NCBI GenBank assembly: GCA_003133075.1
Contig: PKZN01000125.1
Coordinates: forward strand, 4,925-19,463
Direction: 5' to 3'
DNA length: 14,539 bases
Source of the DNA: Acidimicrobiaceae bacterium
Lineage (GTDB): Bacteria > Actinomycetota > Acidimicrobiia > Acidimicrobiales > RAAP-2
The notes beneath the pieces are model-generated. The model was not told where the DNA came from. It was given only the letters and a program-made list of their open reading frames with translations, and did not search any database. Shown here piece after piece: positions 1 to 7,759 of this stretch. The number at the start of each line of letters is the position of its first letter. Positions within the stretch are counted from its first letter, which is position 1. The position numbers and the translations under genes were made by a program.

Positions 1-839
1 GGTCCCCACACCTCCTCGAGCCACCTCGCGGGCTCGGGGGTGGAGGAACTAGCGATCACCGTGTCGACGCCGACGTCGGCGAGCGACTGCGCCGCCGCCA
101 CAATCATCTCGGTGGTCATCTGTTCATCCACGTTGAGCAGGGCCGTCACTTCGATCTCGGCGTAGTCACGACCCTGCTCGTCACAGTGACGACGGAGCAC
201 GTCCAATTTGTGGGCGATCACCCTCGCGTCACCAAAGATGTTGCAGGCGTCGGCGTACTGAGCGACCAGACGCAGCGTCTTTCGCTCGCCACTGCCACCA
301 ATGAGGATTCGAGGTCGGGGCTGACTGACGGGTCGAGGTGAGCACAACGTCTCGGTGAGGTGGTAGTACTTCCCGTCGTAGGCACCGTTGTTCTCGCTCC
401 ACATCTGCTCACAGATCTGCAGGGTCTCCTCGAGCCGCTCGAAACGTTCGGCGAGCGGCGGAAAGGGAACGCCTAAACCGAGGTGTTCTCGCTCGTACCA
501 CGCGGCCCCGAGGCCAAGCTCAGCCCGTCCCTCCGAGAGCACGTCGAGGGTGGTGACGGTCTTGGCGAGCAGGCCGGGGTGACGGTAGGTGACCCCTCCG
601 ACGAGGAGACGAAGTCGCAGGCGTTCGGTCTGAGCCGCGACGAAGCCGAGCGTGGTGTAGCCCTCGAGCATGGGCTCCTCGGCGGGCCACATCATCTCCA
701 TCTGGAACCAGTGGTCCATCACCGAGAGCGTGCGGACACCGATTGCTTCGGCGGTCTTGGCCAACGTCGTCAACGTGGGAGCCATCGCGACGGGGCCGCC
801 GGGCCAGGTGAATCGCGGCACGTGGAGGTCGAGGTTCAT
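1..839 (-). CDS. LLM-class F420-dependent oxidoreductase (3' end cut by window edge)
   Basis: Reading the minus strand from ATG at 839 gives an open frame of 279 codons that leaves the window at base 1 without a stop, so the C-terminus is missing. The protein starts MNLDLHVPRFTWPGG and follows the luciferase-like TIM-barrel family. DHW is at about residues 42-44, and YRHPGLLAKTVTTLDVLSEGR at about 85-105 is the typical strand/helix preceding the cofactor pocket. GLGAAWYEREHLGLGVPFP lies at about 109-127 and PRPRILIGGSGERKTLRL at about 174-191. Members use the deazaflavin F420 for hydride transfer to varied substrates; the substrate here cannot be told. An AAAGGA Shine-Dalgarno sequence lies just upstream of the ATG, supporting this start. 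The gene is divergent from the membrane protein at 1021. FMN rather than F420 use is possible, since the superfamily contains both. Confidence 0.88.
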   Translation of the reverse strand, partial: MNLDLHVPRFTWPGGPVAMAPTLTTLAKTAEAIGVRTLSVMDHWFQMEMMWPAEEPMLEGYTTLGFVAAQTERLRLRLLVGGVTYRHPGLLAKTVTTLDVLSEGRAELGLGAAWYEREHLGLGVPFPPLAERFERLEETLQICEQMWSENNGAYDGKYYHLTETLCSPRPVSQPRPRILIGGSGERKTLRLVAQYADACNIFGDARVIAHKLDVLRRHCDEQGRDYAEIEVTALLNVDEQMTTEMIVAAAQSLADVGVDTVIASSSTPEPARWLEEVWG

Positions 840-1020
840 GGTGGTCCTTTCATTCGGAGCGTCCTCTCCAATAGGTGCAACGTACCCGGAGGGCGAGAGG
901 ATCGAGTCGCACTTTCGTGATCGACCTTTATATTGCTCCTTAAGAACGGGCGCGAGTTCCCCAAGGGCCCGCGTTCGCCATATGGATACCACGGCGACTT
1001 TGACGTATCGGGGCGATCAA
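840..1020. promoter_or_regulatory. Divergent intergenic region with inverted repeat and candidate -10
   Basis: This 181-bp spacer separates the minus-strand oxidoreductase from the plus-strand membrane protein, so it should hold both promoters. A 7-bp inverted repeat, TCCTCTC at 862-868 and GAGAGGA at 895-901, could be a regulator site. TATATT at 929-934 is a fair plus-strand -10 hexamer, but the -35 position is poor. No further gene is visible in the spacer. Confidence 0.3.
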
Positions 1021-1692
1021 ATGATCCAAGGAATTCGACGGAGTTCACGAGGAGCCACATCCTCCGCGGTCGCCAGGTCGACGCCCGAACTCTCTCGCGC
1101 CGTCACCTACGTCGTGCGCGGAGAGGTCCTGTTCCTCTTTTTCACCGCCGTCAGCGTCGCGCTCCATCCGGGTTTCGTACTAGCTCGCGACGAGGGTGGG
1201 ATGAGCAACTACGGACTGCACCTGAAGACCGCCGTTCCCTACACCCTCGCGTTGGCGCTCCTGGTGCTCTACAGCGCACGCGCGGCGTCGATTTACGAAG
1301 GTGGCAACCAGCGGACGCGACGACTTCGTCAGTTGATCCTCGCCTACAGCGCAGTCGTCTTTTCGATTCTGTTGAGTACCTACTTCTACTCACTCAACGA
1401 GGCCCTGACGGATATTCACTTCAGCCTCGGCACCGCGCTCATCGCGGTGGTGGGCGTGGGTTCGATCTGGATGTACCAGTTGTGGCCGGCAACGTCGGCC
1501 ACTCGCACGCTGCTCGCGCTGCAGCTCAGTGGTGACGTCCTCGCCCTCTTGACGGTCGTCGGGACGCTGCATCTGCTGTTTCTTACGGAGATTCTCTCCA
1601 ACGTCGCGTTCGCGACGCTGCTGATTCAGACCTGTCGCCGAGTCGCCGCGGAAGACGGGGACGGCGCGTTCTCGTCCCACCAGGACAACTAG
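1021..1692 (+). CDS. Hypothetical multi-pass membrane protein
   Basis: The 223-residue protein has no family I can name. It shows five to six hydrophobic segments at about residues 35-55, 68-88, 103-122, 134-154 and 162-198, the last long enough for two helices. Basic stretches (RTRRLRQ near 98-104 and RR near 206-207) suggest cytoplasmic loops. The C-tail EDGDGAFSSHQDN is polar. The frame is open far upstream (to 670), but that part overlaps the oxidoreductase gene. Realistic starts are ATG 1021, preceded by GGGGCG, and ATG 982, which would add 13 residues (MDTTATLTYRGDQ). I prefer 1021, weakly. The composition matches the high-GC flank. It stands alone, with a divergent neighbour upstream. 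Confidence 0.72.
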   Translation: MIQGIRRSSRGATSSAVARSTPELSRAVTYVVRGEVLFLFFTAVSVALHPGFVLARDEGGMSNYGLHLKTAVPYTLALALLVLYSARAASIYEGGNQRTRRLRQLILAYSAVVFSILLSTYFYSLNEALTDIHFSLGTALIAVVGVGSIWMYQLWPATSATRTLLALQLSGDVLALLTVVGTLHLLFLTEILSNVAFATLLIQTCRRVAAEDGDGAFSSHQDN

Positions 1693-1697
1693 TCCGG

Positions 1698-1714
1698 CGC
1701 CGCTCTCTGCGGCG
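1698..1714 (+). terminator. Short GC hairpin after the membrane protein gene
   Basis: A perfect 6-bp stem (CGCCGC / GCGGCG) with loop TCTCT begins six bases after the stop codon at 1690-1692. There is no T-run, so intrinsic termination is only a possibility. Short GC stems of this kind are common by chance in GC-rich DNA. Confidence 0.25.
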
Positions 1715-1825
1715 GCCCCACGAGACGTGCGATCGGGGCCGGCATAAGGCGACGACGGCGATTGGAGCACACCGCCGTACACCTTCGGCTCCCGCGTGGG
1801 GCCGCCGCTTCCTCAACTCGACGGG

Positions 1826-1942
1826 CTAACTCGCCGCGCCTGCCTTGGTCGCTGCGGGCACTTCGATCAACGCACCCGTTCGCACGTCGTAGACGTAGCC
1901 GTAGATCGGGGTGTTCCGAGGGACGAACGGGTGATGACCCAG
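1826..1942 (-). pseudogene. C-terminal remnant of a beta-carbonic anhydrase
   Basis: Minus-strand translation of this stretch gives LGHHPFVPRNTPIYGYVYDV followed by RTGALIEVPAATKAGAAS and a TAG stop at 1826-1828. The pattern PFV-x-G-(Y/F)-V-(Y/F)-D-V-x-T-G-x-L-x-E-V is the terminal strand of beta-class carbonic anhydrases; from memory, the mycobacterial Rv1284 protein ends almost the same way. Upstream of about 1942 the frame stays open but shows no recognisable carbonic anhydrase sequence: the zinc ligands Cys, Asp, His and Cys are absent, and the opposite-strand GNAT gene begins at 1980. I infer a 3' gene relic left after deletion or rearrangement. The identification rests on about 30 residues. 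Confidence 0.6.
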
Positions 1943-1979
1943 GGGGGCGCGCGTCGCTTGGCTGCTTGAATAGAGGCCC

Positions 1980-2660
1980 GTGGATCCTCTCGACAACATG
2001 ATGTGGCACGCGCTCAGTGGTCCCCAGCACTATCTCGCCGAAGGTGATGACCGGGCGCGACGTTTCCCGATCGACGTGGGGCCGTTCTGTGCGGTGCCCG
2101 ACGAACCGACGGCGGAGCACTTCGACGCACTGCGAGACCTCACCGGCCCCGGCACCGAAGTGGTGCTCCTGCGCGGGGAGGTCGCGGTGCCCGAGGGTTG
2201 GGAGGTGGTGGCGCCCATCAACGCCGTCCAGATGATTGGACCGAAGGCGCCCGTGTTGGCGTCCGACGACCCGCGGATAGCGCCACTCGGGCCTGCCGAC
2301 GTGGAGGAGATGATGTCTCTGACGTCTCGAACGAAGCCCGGTCCCTTTGCCCGACGCACCTGGGAGTTGGGCACGTACCTCGGCATCCACCTGGACGGAC
2401 GCCTGGTCGCCATGGCCGGACAGCGGGCAAAGACCAGCGAGCACATTGAAGTCAGTGCGGTCTGCACCGACGAGGAGTTCGTCGGCCGAGGACTCGGACG
2501 AGCCCTGGTCCTCGCTCAGATCAACGCGGTCCTTGGCGAGGGCAAGGTGCCGATGTTGCACGCCGCGGCCAACAACGTTCGAGCGATCGCCCTCTACGAA
2601 CGCCTCGGATTTCATCTCCGACGGAGCCTCGCCGGCGTCGTCGTGCGCGCACCCTTCTAG
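1980..2660 (+). CDS. GNAT family N-acetyltransferase (FR47-like)
   Basis: The 226-residue protein would transfer an acetyl group from acetyl-CoA to an unidentified amine. The catalytic fold is in the C-terminal half. A beta-strand YLGIHLDGRLVAMAGQR is at about 133-149. Motif A, VCTDEEFVGRGLGRALV at about 161-177, contains the acetyl-CoA pyrophosphate loop GRGLGR. Motif B, NNVRAIALYERLGF at 198-211, has the usual Asn and Tyr. The N-terminal ~100 residues resemble the degenerate first half of FR47-like acetyltransferases. The start is taken as GTG 1980, although AGAGG sits only about four bases upstream; ATG 1998 (residue 7) is an equally possible start. The gene stands alone, with GC-rich codon use like the flank, and begins where the carbonic anhydrase relic on the other strand fades out. 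Confidence 0.85.
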   Translation: MDPLDNMMWHALSGPQHYLAEGDDRARRFPIDVGPFCAVPDEPTAEHFDALRDLTGPGTEVVLLRGEVAVPEGWEVVAPINAVQMIGPKAPVLASDDPRIAPLGPADVEEMMSLTSRTKPGPFARRTWELGTYLGIHLDGRLVAMAGQRAKTSEHIEVSAVCTDEEFVGRGLGRALVLAQINAVLGEGKVPMLHAAANNVRAIALYERLGFHLRRSLAGVVVRAPF

Positions 2661-2668
2661 TCGCCCGT

Positions 2669-2714
2669 CTCGTTGTTGACCCTGCGTCAGCGAACGTCGT
2701 CAATCTCGAACGAG
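2669..2714 (+). terminator. Imperfect hairpin downstream of GNAT gene
   Basis: Outer arms CTCGTT (2669-2674) and AACGAG (2709-2714) and inner arms GTTGAC (2675-2680) and GTCAAT (2699-2704) could form an interrupted stem beginning eight bases after the GNAT stop. No T-tract follows. It may be a terminator or chance. Confidence 0.22.
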
Positions 2715-2782
2715 GAGTACTAACTGCTCGCGGTGACCCATCGGAGCCGTGGCTGGCGTTAGACGGTCGAATTCACCCCAAA

Positions 2783-2899
2783 ATGAAACCTCGAATATGT
2801 TCTGAACCTCAAGAGCGCGCAAGTTACGATCAACTTCTGTCGGTGGCCCGCGCTAGCGAAGAGGATGGGTTTGACGCTTCCTTTCGCCCCGAATCAATA
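2783..2899 (+). pseudogene. 5' fragment of a second F420-dependent LLM oxidoreductase gene
   Basis: From ATG 2783 the frame encodes MKPRICSEPQERASYDQLLS then VARASEEDGFDASFRPE. This is the N-terminal strand-helix-strand of LLM-class F420 oxidoreductases (family pattern RIFTEPQ-GASYD-LL-VA-A-E-GFDAFFRS). The resemblance stops at about residue 37-39. Although the frame stays open to 2995, what follows is antisense to the tail of the ATPase gene. No Shine-Dalgarno sequence is visible. The remainder of the ~300-residue enzyme is absent here and was not found at the right border of the block (10898-11000). I infer a truncated relic at a recombination junction. It is distinct from the intact-looking LLM gene at the window's left edge. 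Confidence 0.62.
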
Positions 2900-2903
2900 C
2901 CGT

Positions 2904-5777
2904 TTACGTGCTCACCAACGCGGCGACGTGAAGTTCGCACCACGAGCAACGCCGAAGTCCGTTGGCGCCCGCGTGGTCGTGATGATTGTCCGTGATTTCT
3001 TGCCCGTAGGGACATGAAGTGCTGTCGTGAAAGACCGGCTCTTCGAGACCAGTTCGAACTTCGGTGTGAAACGGTGCCACGTGTGCGTGGTCCTCGCACC
3101 ACGAGCAACGCCGACGCTCATCGGCTCCCCACACGACGTGGTGTTCGTGCATAATTTCTTTGGCGTATTGACATGAGGAACTATCATGAAAGACAGAATC
3201 TTGCGAATCAACTTCAAGTCCGGTGTGAAATGGTGCCACACTCGCCGCCATGAGACCGAGATCTGCGAATGTGCGACCACTTCGAGAATCCCTCACCGAT
3301 GATTGGCTTGAAGGATCGAGTATTCGATACGCCCAAATCTTCACTCGGTCGGTGAAGAGGAACCACACGAGTGCGTAACCCCAAACGAGAGCGGCGTAGC
3401 CAAAGCCGAGGGGTGTCATAAAGATTCCAAACACGGCAATGCAGGTTGCGAGAATTTGAGTGCCCAATACCGCTACCCAGAGAATTCGCGCTGGACGTAT
3501 GGACCGGAAACTTCCCCGAGTACGAGCTTGGAAGATGGTGAGGTGTCCCGCGACTGAAAGCGTGAGGTACATCATGGTTTGCAATTCGGGCCTTCCGAGA
3601 TGAAATACCCGATCTCCCAAAAAGAAAACACCAAATGCGGCAACAGGCCCCACGATTCCTAAGACGGTGGCCATGCCGAGAACGACGCGCATATTCCAGG
3701 CTTCGGGCTGATTACGGTAGCGCACCTTGTCGTACGCGATGGAAAGAATGGCCCCATCATTAAGGAGGGCCAGCATGACTATTTGAATTGCGGTCACGGG
3801 AAAGAAATTGAAAAGCAGTATTACCGCGGTTACAAAGAGCAAAACTCGCAGTGTCTCCGCAATTCGGTAGATAGCGTAGCTATTCATTCGCTGAAAGATT
3901 TTACGACTTTCCTTGATGGCGTCAATAATCACCGAGAGACCGGGAGTGGTCAACACAATGGACGCCGACGCACGTGCGGCGTCAGTCGCACCCGAAACAG
4001 CAATACCGCAATCAGCCTTCTTTAGGGCCGGAGCGTCATTGACACCGTCGCCCGTCATGCCCACGATGTGACCACGATGCTGCAGTACGTCAATGATGTG
4101 TGATTTATCTTCGGGGAAAACCTGGGCGTAGCCGTCCGCCGACTCGATGTCTTTCGTTGACTGGTTAGATTGCGAATTCTTTGTAGCTCGCAAACTCGCG
4201 GCGTCGAGAATGTCGGTTCCCATTGCGAGGTTTCTTGCTGTTTCTTGAGCGATGGCGAGGGCGTCGCCGGTGACCATTTTGACCTTTACGCCCATCTGGC
4301 GCGCGGTGGCGATCGTCGCCTTTGCGTCAATGCGAGGAGGGTCAAAAAGCGCCAACACCCCTATGAACTTCCAATCACCGTTTACGTTCGCTCGAGCGAC
4401 GCCGAGGGCGCGAAATCCGCGAGTCGCGAAACCACTCACGGCCTGGTCGACGTCTTCTTTCGCGCTCTGAGCGTTGGACGACATGGCAAGGATGACCTGT
4501 GGGGCGCCCTTAGTAACTCGAAAGGAAGTCCCACCCTTGTGTTTGACGGTGGCTTCGGTGCGTTTGGAAACTGGATCAAATGGTACGAAGTGTTCGATGG
4601 AAAAATCTTGAAGTTGATGAGGATTCTTCACGCCCCCGAGAACTGCGAGGTCAATGGTGTCGTTGTCGTCAGCGCGCGAGGCGAGGGCGGCGTCGAGAAT
4701 CAATTCATCCACGCCAACGCCGTCGATCGTGAAGGGTTCGCCCAGGGTCAACTTATTTTGTGTCAAGGTACCGGTCTTGTCAGTGCAGAGAATATCCACG
4801 CCCGCTAGCTCTTCGATGGCGACCAGCCGACTCACGATGGCCTTCTTCTTAGCGAGCAATCGAGCGCCCACCGCCATGGTTACAGAGAGCACGGTGGGCA
4901 TGGCCACGGGTATCGCGGCCACCGTGAGAACAAGTGCGAATTGCAAGGTCGTTAGGAACGAATCCCCGCGAAGGGCCGAAACAATAATGATGACCGAGAC
5001 CATACCTAGAGCGAGATAAATCAGATAGGTACCAATACGCAACACGGCCTTTTGAAAATGACTCTTGGTGGTCGCCCCTTGGACGAGGTCCGCAGTCTTG
5101 CCAAAGTACGTGTTCGCACCGGTTCCATAGACGAGGGCTCCGATCTCTCCTTGACGAACAACCGACGCCGAGTAGACCGAATCGCCTGGTCCCCTCGTCG
5201 CGGGAAGCGATTCACCGGTAAGAGCCGATTCGTCGACTTCAATCGGGTCGCCCTCAAGCAACCGAGAGTCTGCGGGCACGATGTCCCCGAGGCGAAGTCG
5301 AATGACGTCGCCCGGTACTAATTCTTTTGCTACGGGGTTAATCCATGAACCATCTCGTAACACCCGTGCCTTGATGGCGAGTGAAGCCTTTAGGGCGTCA
5401 ATAGCCTTACCCGCCTGGTGCTCTTCAAAGAAACCAATGAGCGCATTTGCAAAGAGCAAAATTAAGATAATAGAAAAATCTGGCCAATGGCGAAGTACGC
5501 CCGACAACACGACTGCGATTTCAATCATCCAAGGTATTGGACTCCAGAAATATGTAAGAAACTTGATGAATTGATTCTGCTTTTTGGCAATGATCTCATT
5601 GGCGCCGTACGTAACAAGCCGTTTGCTCGCCTCTGCACCAGTGAGTCCATCATTTGATGTCGTCAGTTTGTTCATCAACTCATCCATCGGCAATGTCGAC
5701 AAATCAGAAGATCTCGCGTGGGTCGTGACCGAAGGCTTCAACTTGGCGGCGCGTTTGGTCGTTGAGCCACGTGCCAT
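2904..5777 (-). CDS. P-type (IIIA) plasma-membrane H+-exporting ATPase with tandem Cys/His tail
   Basis: The 957-residue protein would couple ATP hydrolysis to proton export. An N-terminal cation-ATPase domain spans about 28-90. Key motifs are TGES at 187-190, phosphorylation site DKTGTLT with Asp333, IPVAMP at 289-294 in M4, TGD at 503-505 and hinge GDGVNDAP at 576-583. M2 N111 (FANALIGFFEE) and M6 D674 (LALLNDGAILSIAYD) align by motif with Asn106 and Asp684, the proton-binding pair of plant AHA2, which points to H+ rather than Ca2+ or heavy metals. About ten membrane segments end near residue 820. The remaining ~137 residues exceed the usual prokaryotic length and contain two 53-residue Cys/His repeats (847-899, 900-952). 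ATG 5777 is supported by GAAAGG at 5784-5789. The gene is divergent from the arginine deiminase operon, whose ATP and NH3 fit a shared acid-resistance role (inference). Confidence 0.93.
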   Translation of the reverse strand: MARGSTTKRAAKLKPSVTTHARSSDLSTLPMDELMNKLTTSNDGLTGAEASKRLVTYGANEIIAKKQNQFIKFLTYFWSPIPWMIEIAVVLSGVLRHWPDFSIILILLFANALIGFFEEHQAGKAIDALKASLAIKARVLRDGSWINPVAKELVPGDVIRLRLGDIVPADSRLLEGDPIEVDESALTGESLPATRGPGDSVYSASVVRQGEIGALVYGTGANTYFGKTADLVQGATTKSHFQKAVLRIGTYLIYLALGMVSVIIIVSALRGDSFLTTLQFALVLTVAAIPVAMPTVLSVTMAVGARLLAKKKAIVSRLVAIEELAGVDILCTDKTGTLTQNKLTLGEPFTIDGVGVDELILDAALASRADDNDTIDLAVLGGVKNPHQLQDFSIEHFVPFDPVSKRTEATVKHKGGTSFRVTKGAPQVILAMSSNAQSAKEDVDQAVSGFATRGFRALGVARANVNGDWKFIGVLALFDPPRIDAKATIATARQMGVKVKMVTGDALAIAQETARNLAMGTDILDAASLRATKNSQSNQSTKDIESADGYAQVFPEDKSHIIDVLQHRGHIVGMTGDGVNDAPALKKADCGIAVSGATDAARASASIVLTTPGLSVIIDAIKESRKIFQRMNSYAIYRIAETLRVLLFVTAVILLFNFFPVTAIQIVMLALLNDGAILSIAYDKVRYRNQPEAWNMRVVLGMATVLGIVGPVAAFGVFFLGDRVFHLGRPELQTMMYLTLSVAGHLTIFQARTRGSFRSIRPARILWVAVLGTQILATCIAVFGIFMTPLGFGYAALVWGYALVWFLFTDRVKIWAYRILDPSSQSSVRDSRSGRTFADLGLMAASVAPFHTGLEVDSQDSVFHDSSSCQYAKEIMHEHHVVWGADERRRCSWCEDHAHVAPFHTEVRTGLEEPVFHDSTSCPYGQEITDNHHDHAGANGLRRCSWCELHVAALVST
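2922..3080 (-). repeat. Cys/His repeat unit 2 in ATPase C-terminus
   Basis: Encodes residues 900-952, again starting VAPFHT, with H904, H917, C922, H932, H933, H935, C944 and C947 (CSWC). The period is exactly 53 codons. At the DNA level a 21-base identical block occurs at 2935-2955 and at 3094-3114, 159 bp apart, so the duplication is fairly recent or conserved by gene conversion. The unit ends five residues before the stop. Confidence 0.85.
3081..3239 (-). repeat. Cys/His repeat unit 1 in ATPase C-terminus
   Basis: Encodes residues 847-899 of the ATPase, starting VAPFHT. Candidate metal ligands are H851, H864, C869, H877, H879, H880, C891 and C894 (CSWC), then H897 and H899. The layout FH-x4-C ... 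HH ... RRC-x2-C resembles small treble-clef-like zinc modules such as the Ada-type metal-binding domain, but this is only a resemblance in spacing. Confidence 0.85.
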
Positions 5778-6274
5778 GGTCGACCTTTCGATGCGTTACG
5801 CACCAAACCTCGAGTGCTTATGCCAAGGTACCTGTTCGTGCCGATCCTCAAACAGTGATTTCGCGTCCATCGTTCTTGCGACGCGTCGAGTCACTACGTT
5901 TCCTCGCTATCGGCACGGCGAGTGACTCCGCCAGATCGGTGGTAGGTTCAAATTGTCGCTCCGGACCATTGGTGACCAGAAATGGTTACGAGGATAAATG
6001 TGAGCGATTACCACTTTGGAGGCGCCGATGCGCCGCGCGGGTACGCGCAACGTAACGGCTCGCTCCGCTTGCTCTCGTCCGGTTCACGATTTCCCACTCT
6101 CAATCTTCAAGGACGTTTCGTCCCAGAGACTGAGCACGTTGAGACCTGCGGGCTTCATCATGAACACCCAAATAAGCAGTGGACGTCCCTCCTTAATGGA
6201 AAAGATGAACCCCACAATTTATCTGGGACTCTCGAGTGGCGAGGTTTTTCTCGTGAAGTATCTGAGGAGTCGTC
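5778..6274. promoter_or_regulatory. ~500-bp divergent spacer between H+-ATPase and arginine deiminase operon
   Basis: This region separates the two divergently transcribed units and must hold both promoters. It contains the ATPase ribosome binding site GAAAGG (5784-5789) and the antiporter site GAGGAG (6264-6269). I found no convincing paired -35/-10 boxes, no clear ArgR/ARG-box or FNR-like palindrome, and no recognisable gene. Short open frames exist on both strands, but none has a plausible product. The length suggests long leaders or several regulator sites. Confidence 0.4.
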
Positions 6275-7717
6275 ATGACCGTCACCAATTCACCCGCAGC
6301 GGCGAAGTCCGAGCCGAGCGCACCGAGAAGCGGAAGAGAGCAACAAAAGGCTCACGCCATGGGCCTCACGTCGTCGAGCGCTCTCGTCGTGGGCAGCATT
6401 GTTGGCACCGGGGTGTTCACGATGCCCGCAGTCCTGGCGGGAGCGGGCACTATGGGCATTGTCGTTTTGGGCGTGATTGCCGTAGGCGCAATGCTGCTGG
6501 CGGTGCTGTTCGGCCAACTCACTCGGCGTATTCCGAACAGCGATGGTGGCGTCTACGCCTATGCCCGTCACGAGTTTGGCGACTTCGCCGGTTACCTCGT
6601 GGGGTGGTGTTACTGGATCCAGTCGTGGGCCGGTAACGCCGCAATCGTGTCATCGTGGGTCTTTTACGTAGATGCCTTGTTTAACTTCACGCACCCATCG
6701 GGGATGCAGAACTGGGGCATTGCGATGTTTGGTCTGTGGATTCCTGCCCTCATCAATTTGGCCGGTCTTCGTCAAATGGTGTGGTTCCAAAACATCAGTG
6801 TCGTCATAAAGTTCCTGCCACTGTTGTTCGTCGGCGTGATTGGATGGTTCTTCGTCTCCAGGGCCAATTTCGGCCCCTTTAATGCTTCGGGTGGAAGTCT
6901 CTATTCGGGAATTGGTATTGCCGCCGGGGTCGCTCTCTTTTCTTTCATTGGTGTCGAGGCCGCGGCAATTACCGCGAAACGCGTTGTCGATCCTCGGCGC
7001 AACGTCATGCGAGCCTCATTGATTGGCACTGTCGCCAGCGCCGGTCTTTACGTCTTAGTGACCGCCGTGGTCATGGGTCTCGTGGCGCACCATACCTTGG
7101 TCGGCACCGGTTCACCATTCGTCAACGCCTTTCAAGCAATGTTTCCACACAGTGCGTGGGCGGGACGTTTCATCGCGGGCGTTGCCGTGGTGTCCGGCCT
7201 CGGAGCTCTCATTGCGTGGACCCTCATCGTGACCGAAACCTCTCGCGCGATTGCCCAAGACGATCTTTTCCCACGACCTTTTGCGTGGTCGGACAAGAAA
7301 GGCACCGCGTGGTTCGGCATCCTCGTAGGGACTGCGTTACCTTCTCTGCTCATGTTGTGGCGCTACACCACTAGTTCGGGCTTGACAGTCTTTATATATC
7401 TCGTTGACCTGACCGTTGTCACGGTTGCCATTCCTTACTTCTTTTCGGCAATTGCGCAATTGACGTATCTGGTGTCGCGTCGCCGTCGCGTTGAAGGCTG
7501 GCGACTCGCTCGAGACCTCAGCATTGCGGGGGCGAGCGTGTTGTTTTCTATGTGGGTAACGTTCGCCTCGGGTTACCAAGTGGTGTACCAGGCACTCGTT
7601 GTTTTGTTGGCCGGGCTGGTTCTCTACACATTCTTGAATGCGCGTCGTCAGCGCCTTGGTGAGGCCGTTGAACCAATTGAGTTGCCCGACGAGATTGTTG
7701 TTCCTACGAAGTCATAA
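6275..7717 (+). CDS. arcD: APC-superfamily amino acid permease, probable arginine/ornithine antiporter
   Basis: The 480-residue inner-membrane protein has about 12-13 hydrophobic segments of the APC fold. Segment 1 has the unwound substrate motif GSIVGTGVFTMP (about residues 41-52). IPNSDGGVYAYARHEFGDFAGY (about 86-107) is characteristic of basic amino acid/polyamine antiporters. FSFIGVEAAAITAKRVVDPRRN (about 223-244) is the conserved TM6 region. Placement as the first gene of a complete arginine deiminase operon indicates electroneutral arginine-in/ornithine-out exchange; that assignment is from context, since lysine, putrescine or agmatine antiporters look alike. ATG 6275 is preceded by GAGGAG with a five-base gap. 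A 42-bp gap follows before the deiminase gene. The symbol arcD is used functionally, because several unrelated subfamilies share the name. Confidence 0.85.
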   Translation: MTVTNSPAAAKSEPSAPRSGREQQKAHAMGLTSSSALVVGSIVGTGVFTMPAVLAGAGTMGIVVLGVIAVGAMLLAVLFGQLTRRIPNSDGGVYAYARHEFGDFAGYLVGWCYWIQSWAGNAAIVSSWVFYVDALFNFTHPSGMQNWGIAMFGLWIPALINLAGLRQMVWFQNISVVIKFLPLLFVGVIGWFFVSRANFGPFNASGGSLYSGIGIAAGVALFSFIGVEAAAITAKRVVDPRRNVMRASLIGTVASAGLYVLVTAVVMGLVAHHTLVGTGSPFVNAFQAMFPHSAWAGRFIAGVAVVSGLGALIAWTLIVTETSRAIAQDDLFPRPFAWSDKKGTAWFGILVGTALPSLLMLWRYTTSSGLTVFIYLVDLTVVTVAIPYFFSAIAQLTYLVSRRRRVEGWRLARDLSIAGASVLFSMWVTFASGYQVVYQALVVLLAGLVLYTFLNARRQRLGEAVEPIELPDEIVVPTKS

Positions 7718-7721
7718 ATGC

Positions 7722-7739
7722 ATCGCTGAAAGCGGCGAT
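7722..7739 (+). other. Small intercistronic inverted repeat
   Basis: ATCGC (7722-7726) and GCGAT (7735-7739) flank an 8-base loop, in the 42-bp gap between antiporter and deiminase genes. It could be an mRNA processing or stability element, but a 5-bp stem is weak. Confidence 0.2.
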
Positions 7740-7759
7740 AGAAAGTGCAGGGCAGTGCC

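Noticed and set aside
1689..2615. Long (308-residue) minus-strand frame opposite the GNAT gene
   Set aside because: Antisense to a clear acetyltransferase; composition (many R, H, G, S) is typical of a shadow frame in GC-rich DNA.
4170..4808. 212-residue plus-strand frame opposite the ATPase
   Set aside because: Antisense to the conserved catalytic core of the ATPase and without any recognisable motif.
6084..6161. Short minus-strand reading frame beginning MMKPAGLNVLSLWDETSL in the divergent spacer
   Set aside because: Only 25 residues, no properly spaced Shine-Dalgarno sequence, no recognisable family; an AAGGAGG on this strand is too far from the ATG.
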